Part shown: positions 1 through 6,026 of the stretch, in pieces
How positions within the stretch are numbered: position 1 is the first letter of the stretch
Layout: each line of letters opens with the position of its first letter
Assembly (NCBI GenBank): GCA_028703745.1
Contig: JAQVME010000057.1
Span: 1 to 7,529, forward strand
Reading direction: 5' to 3'
Source of the DNA: Clostridia bacterium
Lineage (GTDB): Bacteria; Bacillota; Clostridia; Christensenellales; DTU072
Length of the DNA stretch: 7,529 bases
Notes under the pieces: generated by a model
The model's database searches: none
Told to the model about the DNA's origin: nothing
The model's input: the letters and a program-made list of their open reading frames with translations, nothing else
Position numbers and translations under genes: made by a program

Positions 1-375
1 GTTGTTTGTGAGTATTTGGAGAAAGGGGATTGCCATATACCCGACATTGCCGAAGGAGCTAGCAAAGGAAAAGACGCCTCTTTTCGGCGAGCCTTTGTCT
101 TTTCGGAATACAAAATAAGCCAGATAAAGCAGCGCCGTCATAAGAATCGTGGTAATGAGAAGCACAAAGATAAGGTTAACCAGAATTCTGCTGTCAAAAG
201 CCGTATTCAGAAAGGCGTTGACGGTAATAAAAGGCTGGCAGATATACAGCAAAATTACCGATAACGCTTTTATGGCGTCATCGGCTTTTGTCAATTTTAT
301 TTTTATTATGATAAAACCGGGGATTGCCATGGCAAGCAGTATGCCGACCGTTCGCAGTGTCAAAAGAAAGTTCAT
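1..375 (-). CDS. AEC-family (auxin efflux carrier-like) permease, N-terminal part, cut by window edge
   Basis: This partial membrane transporter keeps its first 125 residues and is still open at the left edge. Its start is ATG at 375-373 with GGAG at 384-381, 5 nt upstream. The ATG overlaps the stop of the upstream gene by one base (TGATG), so translation is probably coupled. Three or four hydrophobic segments are visible at about residues 4-25, 36-58 and 64-90, followed by a basic loop (RKDKGSPKR, 91-99). The segment SFGNVGYMAIPF (107-118) carries the Asn-Gly-Pro pattern typical of the membrane transport family Mem_trans/AEC, and Pro48 sits in a QPF motif matching the conserved proline of the second helix. 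Full-length members have about 300-320 residues and 10 helices, and many export or exchange organic acids such as malate. The substrate cannot be told from this part. The family call is recognition from motifs, not a search. Confidence 0.75.
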   Translation of the reverse strand, partial: MNFLLTLRTVGILLAMAIPGFIIIKIKLTKADDAIKALSVILLYICQPFITVNAFLNTAFDSRILVNLIFVLLITTILMTALLYLAYFVFRKDKGSPKRGVFSFASSFGNVGYMAIPFLQILTNN

Positions 376-1091
376 CAAATCTCCGTGTCCAGACCGTAAA
401 GCTTGAACAATTTTTCTATTTCGTAAATCTCGTTATATTCGAGTTTGTATTTTGAGAACGTATTTTTCATACCGTTCCAGTATGGCTTGAGTAGCGGCGT
501 TTGGTTGCGCTCAAGAAGCTCAAGCAAACCTTTCAGCATGACAGTCAGCTCCTTTTCGCCGTAGCGGTTGTCGAAGAAACGGTCGCAGCTTTCGACGTTG
601 CGCAAAATGATTTTTGTCCATTCCGCCACATCCTCGTTCATCTTGTCGAGGGGGCGGATATCCTTGTGCATTTCTTCGTCGGAAAAGGGCTCGCCCTTCA
701 GAAGGGCAATTACGGCGTCTTGCATAGGGAATAGGACGTCGGCGCAGAAAGCCTGGTACGCCTTTTGCAAATCGTTCATGTGCGCATAAAATGATGAAAG
801 CGTATTTATGGAGGAAAGCTCGTTAATGTCAAACTTGTAGAGAAGTCCGAACACAAAAGCCACGATTTGGCGTTTGTTGCCGGGCATAGCAAAACTTTTT
901 TGGGCAAAGAAGCGCTGCCAGTCGGTAGAAAAGTAATAGTTTTTGTTGCAGTCCATAATAAGCGTGGTTATGGCGGGACTTTCGGAAATGGCCGAAAGAA
1001 ACGCCGAGATCTCTTTGTCAAGCACCAACAAATTAGCGCAGGAGAGACGGGAGCATAGCCCTTTTATGAATGCAATGTCGTCTTGCAGCAT
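375..1091 (-). CDS. Uncharacterised 238-residue soluble protein
   Basis: The function is not recognised. The start is ATG at 1091-1089, preceded by a textbook GGAGG (1101-1097) with 5 nt between. An in-frame TTG four codons further upstream overlaps that GGAGG and is unlikely to be used. The protein is acidic, mostly helical in composition, and has no signal peptide, long hydrophobic segment or obvious catalytic motif. Notable stretches are a central GNKRQIVAFVFGLLYKFD segment (71-88), which is moderately hydrophobic and could be a buried helix, and a C-terminal half rich in Lys, Glu and Leu with aromatic residues (LKPYWNGMKNTFSKY, 201-215). Cysteines are at 13, 18, 48, 116 and 169, without a metal-binding spacing. 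It is the first gene of a leftward operon with the AEC permease, its stop overlapping the permease start by one base. A role linked to that transporter is only contextual inference. Confidence 0.8.
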   Translation of the reverse strand: MLQDDIAFIKGLCSRLSCANLLVLDKEISAFLSAISESPAITTLIMDCNKNYYFSTDWQRFFAQKSFAMPGNKRQIVAFVFGLLYKFDINELSSINTLSSFYAHMNDLQKAYQAFCADVLFPMQDAVIALLKGEPFSDEEMHKDIRPLDKMNEDVAEWTKIILRNVESCDRFFDNRYGEKELTVMLKGLLELLERNQTPLLKPYWNGMKNTFSKYKLEYNEIYEIEKLFKLYGLDTEI

Positions 1092-1108
1092 TTTGTCCTC
1101 CAAGCATA

Positions 1109-1137
1109 ATTATAGCATAAGCAAAGGTCATTTACAA
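1109..1137 (-). promoter_or_regulatory. Sigma-A promoter of the leftward operon
   Basis: On the minus strand the -35 box TTGTAA (1137-1132, 4 of 6 consensus) is followed after 17 nt by a perfect TATAAT (1114-1109). The -10 box is preceded by TG one base away, making an extended -10. Transcription would start near 1102, giving a leader of only about 10 nt that begins close to the GGAGG of the 238-residue gene. Confidence 0.7.
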
Positions 1138-1155
1138 TTATTAGTGCAGAAAAGG

Positions 1156-1172
1156 TTTGACATAATGCCAAA
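1156..1172. promoter_or_regulatory. 17-bp dyad, candidate operator of the Crp/Fnr regulator
   Basis: The arms TTTGACAT (1156-1163) and ATGCCAAA (1165-1172) pair at 7 of 8 positions around A1164. The site contains the -35 hexamer of the rightward promoter, so a bound protein would block it. It is centred about 62 bp upstream of the predicted leftward start, a position from which Crp-type proteins can activate. The odd-length centre differs from the classic 14-bp FNR and 16- or 22-bp CRP symmetry, so ownership by the adjacent Crp/Fnr gene is inference. Confidence 0.4.
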
Positions 1173-1184
1173 TCGCGTTATAAT
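1157..1184 (+). promoter_or_regulatory. Consensus sigma-A promoter of the Crp/Fnr-PHP operon
   Basis: A perfect TTGACA (1157-1162) and a perfect TATAAT (1179-1184) are separated by 16 nt. The predicted start is near 1191, about 37 nt before the ATG. The AAAGGA at 1214-1219 serves as ribosome binding site, 8 nt from the ATG. So strong a promoter overlapped by a dyad suggests that control is by repression. Confidence 0.85.
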
Positions 1185-1227
1185 AATTCTGTAACAAATG
1201 CAACAATATTAACAAAGGAATAACAAT

Positions 1228-1920
1228 ATGAATTTTTTGAAACTCATAAAAAAGAACGTTCTGTTTTCGGATTTCAGCGACAAAGAAATAAACAGCCTAT
1301 TTGACTGCATGCAAGGCAGAATTGTCATGAAGTCCAAAGGTATGCTTATTGCAAAGGACGATGCCCCGGTAGACGACCTTTGTATAATTCTCGAAGGCAC
1401 GGCGCTGGAATTTCTCACAAAACTCAACGGAGAAAAGGAACCCATAGCCACACTGACAGCCGGCGAGATGTTCGGCTTGCATCAGGGATACTTGAAGCCA
1501 AATACTCTTGGCTTCTTCGTCGTCGCGGCAAGCGACGTCACCTTACTATATATGAAAATTTCAACCATCGTTAATATGTGTAGCCAGTGTTGCCCCCATC
1601 ATCAGACGATGATAACCAACGTAATTGCCGCCTTAAGCCGCAAGGTCGCCGAAATCGAGAGCAACAACAGTTACATAACCATAAAAGGAATGCGCCAAAA
1701 AATAGCACGTTTGATATACGACAAGTACCTCGAAGAAAAATCTATGAGTATTTCCCTCGGCATGGACAGGAACCAAATGGCGGCATACCTGAACGTAAGC
1801 AGACCTTCCATGTCCAGAGAAATGATGAGAATGAGAGATGAAGGCATCTTTGACTTTTGGAAAGACAAAATAGACATTAAGGATATCCAAAGGCTCGAAA
1901 ATCTAGTTAAAGGAAAATAA
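1228..1920 (+). CDS. Crp/Fnr-family transcriptional regulator
   Basis: This 230-residue cytoplasmic DNA-binding protein has the usual length and order of the family. Residues about 10-115 form the cyclic-nucleotide-binding-like beta roll (LFSDFSDKEI at 12-21, then a GEMFGLHQGYL stretch at 79-89), followed by the long dimer helix (about 120-148). The C-terminal winged helix-turn-helix contains DRNQMAAYLNVSRPSMSRE (180-198), matching the Crp-type recognition pattern. The N-terminal four-cysteine signature of E. coli FNR is absent, but a cluster CSQCCPHH (118-125) sits at the start of the dimer helix. Clostridial relatives often carry Cys and His here, and their ligands are mostly unknown. The gene has a consensus promoter whose -35 box lies in a dyad, suggesting autoregulation. 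It is co-transcribed with the PHP hydrolase 3 nt downstream. The effector is not identifiable. Confidence 0.93.
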   Translation: MNFLKLIKKNVLFSDFSDKEINSLFDCMQGRIVMKSKGMLIAKDDAPVDDLCIILEGTALEFLTKLNGEKEPIATLTAGEMFGLHQGYLKPNTLGFFVVAASDVTLLYMKISTIVNMCSQCCPHHQTMITNVIAALSRKVAEIESNNSYITIKGMRQKIARLIYDKYLEEKSMSISLGMDRNQMAAYLNVSRPSMSREMMRMRDEGIFDFWKDKIDIKDIQRLENLVKGK

Positions 1921-1923
1921 CCA

Positions 1924-3273
1924 ATGAAGGCAATAAAAATTGATTATCGCATAGAAAAAACAGACGAAAAGAAATACTTTTTTCTACCCTTCAATGTTCC
2001 CGAAAATGTCGAAATGCTTGAGGTCAATTATTCTTATGAGGGAGACAAAGCCGATTCTAGAATTACCGGCAAAGAAAAAAACGTCATTGATTTCGGACTT
2101 ATCGACGAGATCGGCGACGACGTAGGCACAAGAGGCTCGAATGTGAGAAGCGTTTATCTATCACCTACAAGTTCGACTAGCGGCTACCGCAGAATGATTA
2201 TTAATTCAGGAGTATGGAAAATCATCATCGGCGCATACCAAATTAGAGACGAAGGCGTCACCGTAAACTATGAGGTGACTTTTCATATGAGAAAGCTGCG
2301 TTGGCTGAAGGGCGACACTCATATGCATACTACTCACTCCGACGGAAGATATACTCGTGAAGAAATTGCTGCTCGCGCAAAGAATAAAGGCTTGGATTTC
2401 ATTTTTATTACAGACCACAACAATAAGCTTGAGGGTCTACCTATGCCCGAGGTCAAGGACCTTTGCATCATAAAGGGCGTGGAGTTCACAAACTACAAGG
2501 GTCATCTGAATATGTTCGGTCAGGGAAAGCCGTTTGACGGCACTTATGCCATAAACACCTTTGAGGAATTTCAAGAACGCAATCTTCAAGCGAAAGAGAG
2601 AGGCGCTTTCCAGTCGATATGTCATCCGACTTGTAGCCTATGCCCTTGGCTTATGGGTTTCGAGAATTTTCACTACGACGCAGTAGAAGTATGGAACGGA
2701 CCTATGCGCAAAGACAATTTGAAGGCTATCGAGTGGTGGGACGGACAGCTGAAAAAAGGCAGGCGGCTTGTTGCCATTTGCGGCAGTGATTATCATAAGG
2801 ATTATTACGTTACTGACCTTTTGGCATCGCCCACATTGTGGGTTTTTGCCGACAGCAATGCTGAAGATGCCATACTTGATGCAATGCGTAAGGGCAGATG
2901 CGTGCTGACGCATTCACCTTTGTCTACAATGATAGAAATGACAGCAGACGGCGCCGTCACAGGTGACGAAACGCTTTTTACCGAGAATTCTCAGGTCGAA
3001 ATCAAGATTACAGGCATGAAAAGAAAGCACAAATTGAAAGTTATCGATAACGGCGGTGTCTTCTTTGAATTTACGGCAAAAAAGGTTGGAGACTACGCCT
3101 TCACCGTGCCGATCAGGCAGAAGGGCTATGTACGCTGTCAAATCGAATATAATAAAGGTTTCTTTGCCGGTATATTCCATCGTGTGGCGTTGTATTTTAT
3201 GCTGCCTAAGGAAGCTTTGGAGCCCATTCCTCCTTTTGTATACGCTTTGACAAACCCCATTTACTTTAAGTAA
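1924..3273 (+). CDS. PHP-domain metallohydrolase, CehA/McbA type
   Basis: This 449-residue, apparently cytoplasmic enzyme has a beta-rich N-terminal domain (about 1-125), a PHP domain (about 128-335) and a C-terminal beta domain ending in the ALTNPIYF segment (441-448) common in this group. The PHP metal ligands are all visible: DTHMHT (H133, H135) with SDG (D140), ITDHN (D164, H165), GVEF (E187), H194, ICHP (H234) and GSDYHKD (D289, H291). An intact multi-metal centre therefore predicts an active hydrolase, probably cleaving phosphoester or ester bonds. CehA and McbA themselves hydrolyse carbamate esters, but most relatives are uncharacterised and the substrate cannot be inferred. The gene starts 3 nt after the regulator's stop, and its AGGA site (1911-1914) lies inside that upstream gene, so the pair is an operon and the hydrolase is probably a target of the Crp/Fnr protein. 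Confidence 0.92.
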   Translation: MKAIKIDYRIEKTDEKKYFFLPFNVPENVEMLEVNYSYEGDKADSRITGKEKNVIDFGLIDEIGDDVGTRGSNVRSVYLSPTSSTSGYRRMIINSGVWKIIIGAYQIRDEGVTVNYEVTFHMRKLRWLKGDTHMHTTHSDGRYTREEIAARAKNKGLDFIFITDHNNKLEGLPMPEVKDLCIIKGVEFTNYKGHLNMFGQGKPFDGTYAINTFEEFQERNLQAKERGAFQSICHPTCSLCPWLMGFENFHYDAVEVWNGPMRKDNLKAIEWWDGQLKKGRRLVAICGSDYHKDYYVTDLLASPTLWVFADSNAEDAILDAMRKGRCVLTHSPLSTMIEMTADGAVTGDETLFTENSQVEIKITGMKRKHKLKVIDNGGVFFEFTAKKVGDYAFTVPIRQKGYVRCQIEYNKGFFAGIFHRVALYFMLPKEALEPIPPFVYALTNPIYFK

Positions 3274-3285
3274 AAGATAATGTTA

Positions 3286-3321
3286 ACGGGCGGCGCGGGA
3301 ATGCGCCGCCCGTATTTTTTT
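3286..3321 (+). terminator. Rho-independent terminator of the Crp/Fnr-PHP operon
   Basis: A perfect 11-bp GC-rich stem (3286-3296 with 3303-3313, left arm ACGGGCGGCGC) closes a 6-nt loop GGGAAT and is followed by seven T residues (3315-3321). It lies 12 nt after the PHP stop. The symporter gene converges from the other side. On the minus strand the tract after the stem is only moderately T-rich, so bidirectional action is possible but weaker. Confidence 0.93.
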
Positions 3322-3345
3322 AATATCATTTATTAATAGATTAGT

Positions 3346-4761
3346 CTATTCTGCTTCTGCCTGAGGGCACTCTTGGGCTTCTTCCTTCTCAAACGCCGCC
3401 TTGCGCCGCTCCCCAAGCTCGATATGCGCCTGTTGCCTTTCTGCGCCGATAAATGAGTAGAACCGCATGGGTATAACGCTGAGCGCCCAGCCTATGGCAG
3501 GTATAACGGTTATGGTGAAAAAGAAACCGTTGAGAGCAAAAGGACTTTGCGGCTGAGTAAAAAGTTTGTCACCGATTTTTATCGGCTCAACGAAATGAAT
3601 GATTATTAATACTAACGAGACCAGTCCTATCTGGAACGCCGACATAAGTTTATTCATGAGTGTTTGAAGAGATATCGTGATACCCTCTGTGCGATTGCCG
3701 GTCTTCCATTCCACATACTCCACGCTGTCGGCTATCATTGCGTAATTTATGTTTGAGGCGACTCCGTAAGGGAAGCCGCACAGCGTCAGACATATTGTAA
3801 TGGCGTAAATGTTTTTGCCAAGCAGTAGCAGCAGCAAGCAGGACAGAACGCCTATAACGGCGGCGATATAATAGATTTGGCGATAATTGTACTTTTTGCA
3901 TATCTTTGGAGTAAGTATCATGCCAAGATAGCCCGCCACGCCCCAGCCGCCTACGATAATTATGTTAAGCGAGCTGTCTCCCAGTACGTATGTAGCGATA
4001 TACATGCTTGCCACCACGGGCATGGCGCGCGTAAAACCTATTACGTTGGCAAGAACGACGGTCATAAGCGGCTTATTGATTTTTAGATAACGTAGACTTT
4101 CCTTTAACGAAGAAGAGTTTTTTTCTACTTTGCAACGCTCCTTGGTGCCGAAAAATGACAGCGAAAATAAAAGACCGCCAAAGATGCCGACAGAAATGCC
4201 TATGGCAAGAAAGCCCTTTTCGTTGCCGCCAAAAAGTTTGACAAACAGCGGCACGAGAAGTATGGGCAGCGCGCCGCCGACAGAGTGAAATAGACGTGAA
4301 AACGAGATAAAGGATATCCTTTCTTTGGGGTTTGGGGTCATTACGGACGCAAGTCCCCAGAACGGCACGTCGCAAATTGTATAAATCATGCCCCACGCGA
4401 GATAGGTGATATAGGCATATGCCACCTTCCAGCCGAAGCTGATATTGGGAACAATGAACAGCAATGCCGTGCTTATTGCCAGCGGAATCGGCGTTGCTAG
4501 AAGGTAGGGGCGCATTTTGCCCCAGCGTGAATTTGTTTTGTCGACGAATGTTCCCATAATCGGGTCGTTCAGGGCGTCCCAGATTCTTGCTACTATCATA
4601 AGAATACCTGCCGCTCCCGCCCCGAGCAAAAAGACATCGGTATAAAAGAACAAAAGGAAGCCGTTGACCAGTCCGATGATGAGGTTTTGTCCGAAGCCCG
4701 CCATGGCAAACGAGGCGGTATTGAATTTTGTAAGGTATTTTTTGTCGTTGATATTTTCCAC
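3346..4761 (-). CDS. GPH-family (glycoside-pentoside-hexuronide) cation symporter, MFS fold
   Basis: This 471-residue integral membrane protein has about 12 hydrophobic segments and the usual family length (450-500). Diagnostic motifs are WDALNDPIMG (61-70) and RWGKMRPYLL (79-88) in the N-terminal half, and MIADSVEYVEWKTGNRTEG (342-360) in the C-terminal half. Together these identify the MelB/XynP-like group, which imports sugars, glycosides or uronides with sodium or protons. D62 and D66 of the first motif lie where cation-binding aspartates are found in MelB; this is alignment by eye. The C-terminus is a charged, Glu/Ala/Gln-rich tail (about 441-471). The start is GTG (4761-4759), supported by AAGAGG (4775-4770) 8 nt upstream; the next in-frame Met is residue 20, inside the first membrane segment. 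No glycosidase lies beside it, so the substrate is open. It appears to be transcribed alone. Confidence 0.92.
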   Translation of the reverse strand: MENINDKKYLTKFNTASFAMAGFGQNLIIGLVNGFLLFFYTDVFLLGAGAAGILMIVARIWDALNDPIMGTFVDKTNSRWGKMRPYLLATPIPLAISTALLFIVPNISFGWKVAYAYITYLAWGMIYTICDVPFWGLASVMTPNPKERISFISFSRLFHSVGGALPILLVPLFVKLFGGNEKGFLAIGISVGIFGGLLFSLSFFGTKERCKVEKNSSSLKESLRYLKINKPLMTVVLANVIGFTRAMPVVASMYIATYVLGDSSLNIIIVGGWGVAGYLGMILTPKICKKYNYRQIYYIAAVIGVLSCLLLLLLGKNIYAITICLTLCGFPYGVASNINYAMIADSVEYVEWKTGNRTEGITISLQTLMNKLMSAFQIGLVSLVLIIIHFVEPIKIGDKLFTQPQSPFALNGFFFTITVIPAIGWALSVIPMRFYSFIGAERQQAHIELGERRKAAFEKEEAQECPQAEAE

Positions 4762-4796
4762 TAATTATGCCTCTTATTTTATAATATATCAAGTTT

Positions 4797-4826
4797 ATCA
4801 TATAACGTAGCTTTATACAACATCAA
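4797..4826 (-). promoter_or_regulatory. Possible promoter of the GPH symporter gene
   Basis: On the minus strand TTGATG (4826-4821, 4 of 6) is followed after 18 nt by TATGAT (4802-4797, 5 of 6), giving a start near 4790 and a leader of about 30 nt. The -35 box overlaps the T tract of the preceding terminator. The region is AT-rich and other -10-like matches exist nearby (around 4780-4790), so the exact boxes are uncertain. Confidence 0.4.
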
Positions 4827-4847
4827 AAAAATAACCGCTATTGCGGT
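4825..4847 (-). terminator. Rho-independent terminator after the AraC-family gene
   Basis: Reading leftwards, ACCGC (4847-4843), loop AATA and GCGGT (4838-4834) form a short 5-bp GC-rich stem, followed by TA and seven T residues (4831-4825). It lies about 120 nt past the AraC-family stop and separates that gene from the symporter. The stem is short, but the T tract is good. Confidence 0.6.
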
Positions 4848-4863
4848 CGGAGTGTGAACAAAA

Positions 4864-4898
4864 ACGAAGAAATAAGAACAAGCGTCTTAATTCTTCGT
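4864..4898 (-). repeat. Long inverted repeat in the 3' region of the AraC-family transcript
   Basis: The arms at 4864-4877 and 4885-4898 (14 bp, 13 pairs, one A-A mismatch) enclose the 7-nt loop ACAAGCG. The arms are AT-rich (ACGAAGAA at one end) and no T tract follows directly, so this is not a typical terminator by itself. It lies 71 nt beyond the AraC-family stop and before the 4825-4847 terminator, where it could protect the 3' end of the mRNA or bind a protein. Confidence 0.55.
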
Positions 4899-4968
4899 CA
4901 TTCTATTCCGTCCATAGTTTTTCGTTAGAGGTACGCAAAACGTTGCGCTTGGTCGAAGGGCAAAAGAC

Positions 4969-5466
4969 CTACAGCTTCTCTACCGGACGGGCTTCCATAT
5001 AACCTCTGTAGCCGAGAGGCGCAAGCTGGAAGCGCGGCGCTTTTTTGTCTGCCCAGCGGTAGCCGAACGCTTCGGGGTTATATTTGTCAATGGCGTCCCA
5101 GATTTCGGAAATTGCCTCCTCAAAGTCCTCGTCGGCAAAGGGTTGACCTTGAAATACAAGCAAGGTCGAAGGCTCGAGGTCGATAATATCATAGCCTTCG
5201 GGCGCGGCGCCTTTGTAGTCGGTCGCCACCTCAACGCCCTGCACGTACTTCGAGGTGCCGGGTGTGATAAGCTTTTCGGGAAGCCAGAAACCCGCGGGCT
5301 CAAACATTGCCTCCTTTATGCTCTCGAGTACGCCCCAGATGTCGCAGCCGACCTCCTCGCAATACTCAAAGTAGTGAGTTGCCTTGATGCCTCTTTTAAT
5401 AATTGCCTTGCGCCGAGGGCGCTCGATTGCCTGAACGAAAACCGTTCGTGTTTGTGCTTTTTCCAT
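4969..5466 (-). CDS. Possible internal-start product: stand-alone GyrI-like effector domain
   Basis: Within the AraC-family gene, Met135 (ATG at 5466-5464) is preceded by GAAAGGAG (5482-5475), a near-perfect Shine-Dalgarno sequence 8 nt away. It is stronger than the site of the full-length protein (GGGAG). The resulting 165-residue protein would be exactly the effector-binding domain without DNA-binding helices, beginning MEKAQTRTVF. Stand-alone GyrI-like proteins exist, and the MerR-family regulator TipA makes a short effector-only form (TipAS) from an internal start, so a ligand-buffering role is plausible. Nothing here proves that the site is used. The purine-rich run could instead be a consequence of the Lys/Gly-rich linker KKGDKK. 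Confidence 0.45.
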   Translation of the reverse strand: MEKAQTRTVFVQAIERPRRKAIIKRGIKATHYFEYCEEVGCDIWGVLESIKEAMFEPAGFWLPEKLITPGTSKYVQGVEVATDYKGAAPEGYDIIDLEPSTLLVFQGQPFADEDFEEAISEIWDAIDKYNPEAFGYRWADKKAPRFQLAPLGYRGYMEARPVEKL

Positions 5467-5868
5467 TTTTTTGTCTCCTTTCTTGTTGTAGAGATAAAGA
5501 CCTAGAACGCTGTAGGGTATAAAATATCGCAGTGGAACGGGATTTTTGCGGTACTTTAGCGGTGAAATGCCGAATTGCTTTGTGAAAGAGCGAGTAAAAC
5601 CCTCGTGAGTGTCGAATACGAAGTCAAAGGCTATGTCGAGAATTTTTTCTTTGCCGTCACGGAGCTTTCTCGCGGCGGTCGTAAGGCGAAGCGCGCGGAT
5701 ATATTCGAACGGAGTTTTACCGGTGAGCTCCGTAAATATCCTCGAGCAGTGCCATTGCGAATAATTGGCGGTCTTTGCTAGCATACTCAGGGTTATGGGC
5801 TTGTCTAAATTGCGGCTGATGAATTGCTGCATGTTTTCGACTGCGATAATTGTTTCCTCGTTGTTCAT
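4969..5868 (-). CDS. AraC-family regulator with C-terminal GyrI-like effector-binding domain
   Basis: This 299-residue cytoplasmic transcription factor has the AraC DNA-binding domain at the N-terminus (about 8-108): a first helix-turn-helix around ITLSMLAKTANYSQWHCSRIF (25-45) and a second, with DIAFDFVFDTHEGFTRSFTKQFGISPLKYR split around residues 78-107. The HEGFTRSF stretch is typical of the Rob/SoxS-like branch. A linker (about 109-134) leads to a GyrI-like effector-binding domain (about 137-297, ending GYRGYMEARPVEKL), the arrangement of Rob-type drug- or metabolite-sensing regulators. The start ATG (5868-5866) has GGGAG (5882-5878) 9 nt upstream. The gene is divergent from the activase-GRE gene, a common arrangement for a regulator and its target, so control of that gene is a reasonable inference. 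An internal ribosome binding site precedes Met135. The inducer is unknown. Confidence 0.93.
   Translation of the reverse strand: MNNEETIIAVENMQQFISRNLDKPITLSMLAKTANYSQWHCSRIFTELTGKTPFEYIRALRLTTAARKLRDGKEKILDIAFDFVFDTHEGFTRSFTKQFGISPLKYRKNPVPLRYFIPYSVLGLYLYNKKGDKKMEKAQTRTVFVQAIERPRRKAIIKRGIKATHYFEYCEEVGCDIWGVLESIKEAMFEPAGFWLPEKLITPGTSKYVQGVEVATDYKGAAPEGYDIIDLEPSTLLVFQGQPFADEDFEEAISEIWDAIDKYNPEAFGYRWADKKAPRFQLAPLGYRGYMEARPVEKL
5464..5482 (-). promoter_or_regulatory. Strong internal Shine-Dalgarno and ATG
   Basis: On the minus strand GAAAGGAG (5482-5475) is followed by an 8-nt A-rich spacer (ACAAAAAA) and ATG (5466-5464), in frame with the AraC-family reading frame and at the boundary between its two domains. 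Both spacing and sequence are close to ideal for initiation in a Firmicute. Confidence 0.6.
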
Positions 5869-5944
5869 TTGCTTTTTCTCCCGTAACCAATATATAACAA
5901 AACAAGCAAAAATTCTTGACTGCTTTTGCTATGCTCTTAACCTT

Positions 5945-5973
5945 AAGATATAACCGGAACGAATTTTTGTCAA
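5945..5973 (-). promoter_or_regulatory. Promoter of the AraC-family gene
   Basis: On the minus strand a perfect TTGACA (5973-5968) and TATCTT (5950-5945, 4 of 6) are spaced 17 nt apart. The predicted start near 5938 leaves a leader of about 70 nt before the ATG at 5868. Just upstream of it is the perfect 12-bp AT palindrome TATAATATTATA (5974-5985). Confidence 0.6.
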
Positions 5974-5996
5974 TATAATATTATAAAATAGAGGTA

Positions 5997-6026
5997 TTGA
6001 CAAAGCATATAATAGTATTGTATGCT
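5997..6026 (+). promoter_or_regulatory. Promoter of the activase-GRE fusion gene
   Basis: A perfect TTGACA (5997-6002) is followed after 18 nt by TATGCT (6021-6026, 4 of 6). The start would be near 6033, giving a leader of about 125 nt before the ATG at 6159. A 27-bp palindrome fills the space between the two boxes. TATAAT also occurs at 6008-6013 but has no -35 partner at the right distance. Confidence 0.6.

Noticed and set aside
16..406. Two overlapping plus-strand open frames at the left edge
   Set aside because: They are antisense to the AEC permease frame, which has membrane segments, family motifs and a proper ribosome binding site.
1092..1103. Upstream TTG start for the 238-residue protein, adding four residues
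   Set aside because: The TTG overlaps the GGAGG that clearly serves the ATG at 1091-1089.
1924..3273. Naming the PHP protein a carbamate-pesticide hydrolase
   Set aside because: Only the family fold and metal ligands are visible. The substrate of this subgroup cannot be read from motifs, and the context gives no hint of carbamates.
4073..4801. 242-residue minus-strand open frame overlapping the symporter gene
   Set aside because: It is a shifted-frame shadow of the GPH symporter, has an unlikely composition and lacks domain features, while the symporter frame carries all family motifs.
4934..4947. CGCAA/TTGCG mini-hairpin just after the AraC-family stop as a terminator
   Set aside because: The stem is 5 bp with no adjacent T tract. 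The element at 4825-4847 is a better terminator.
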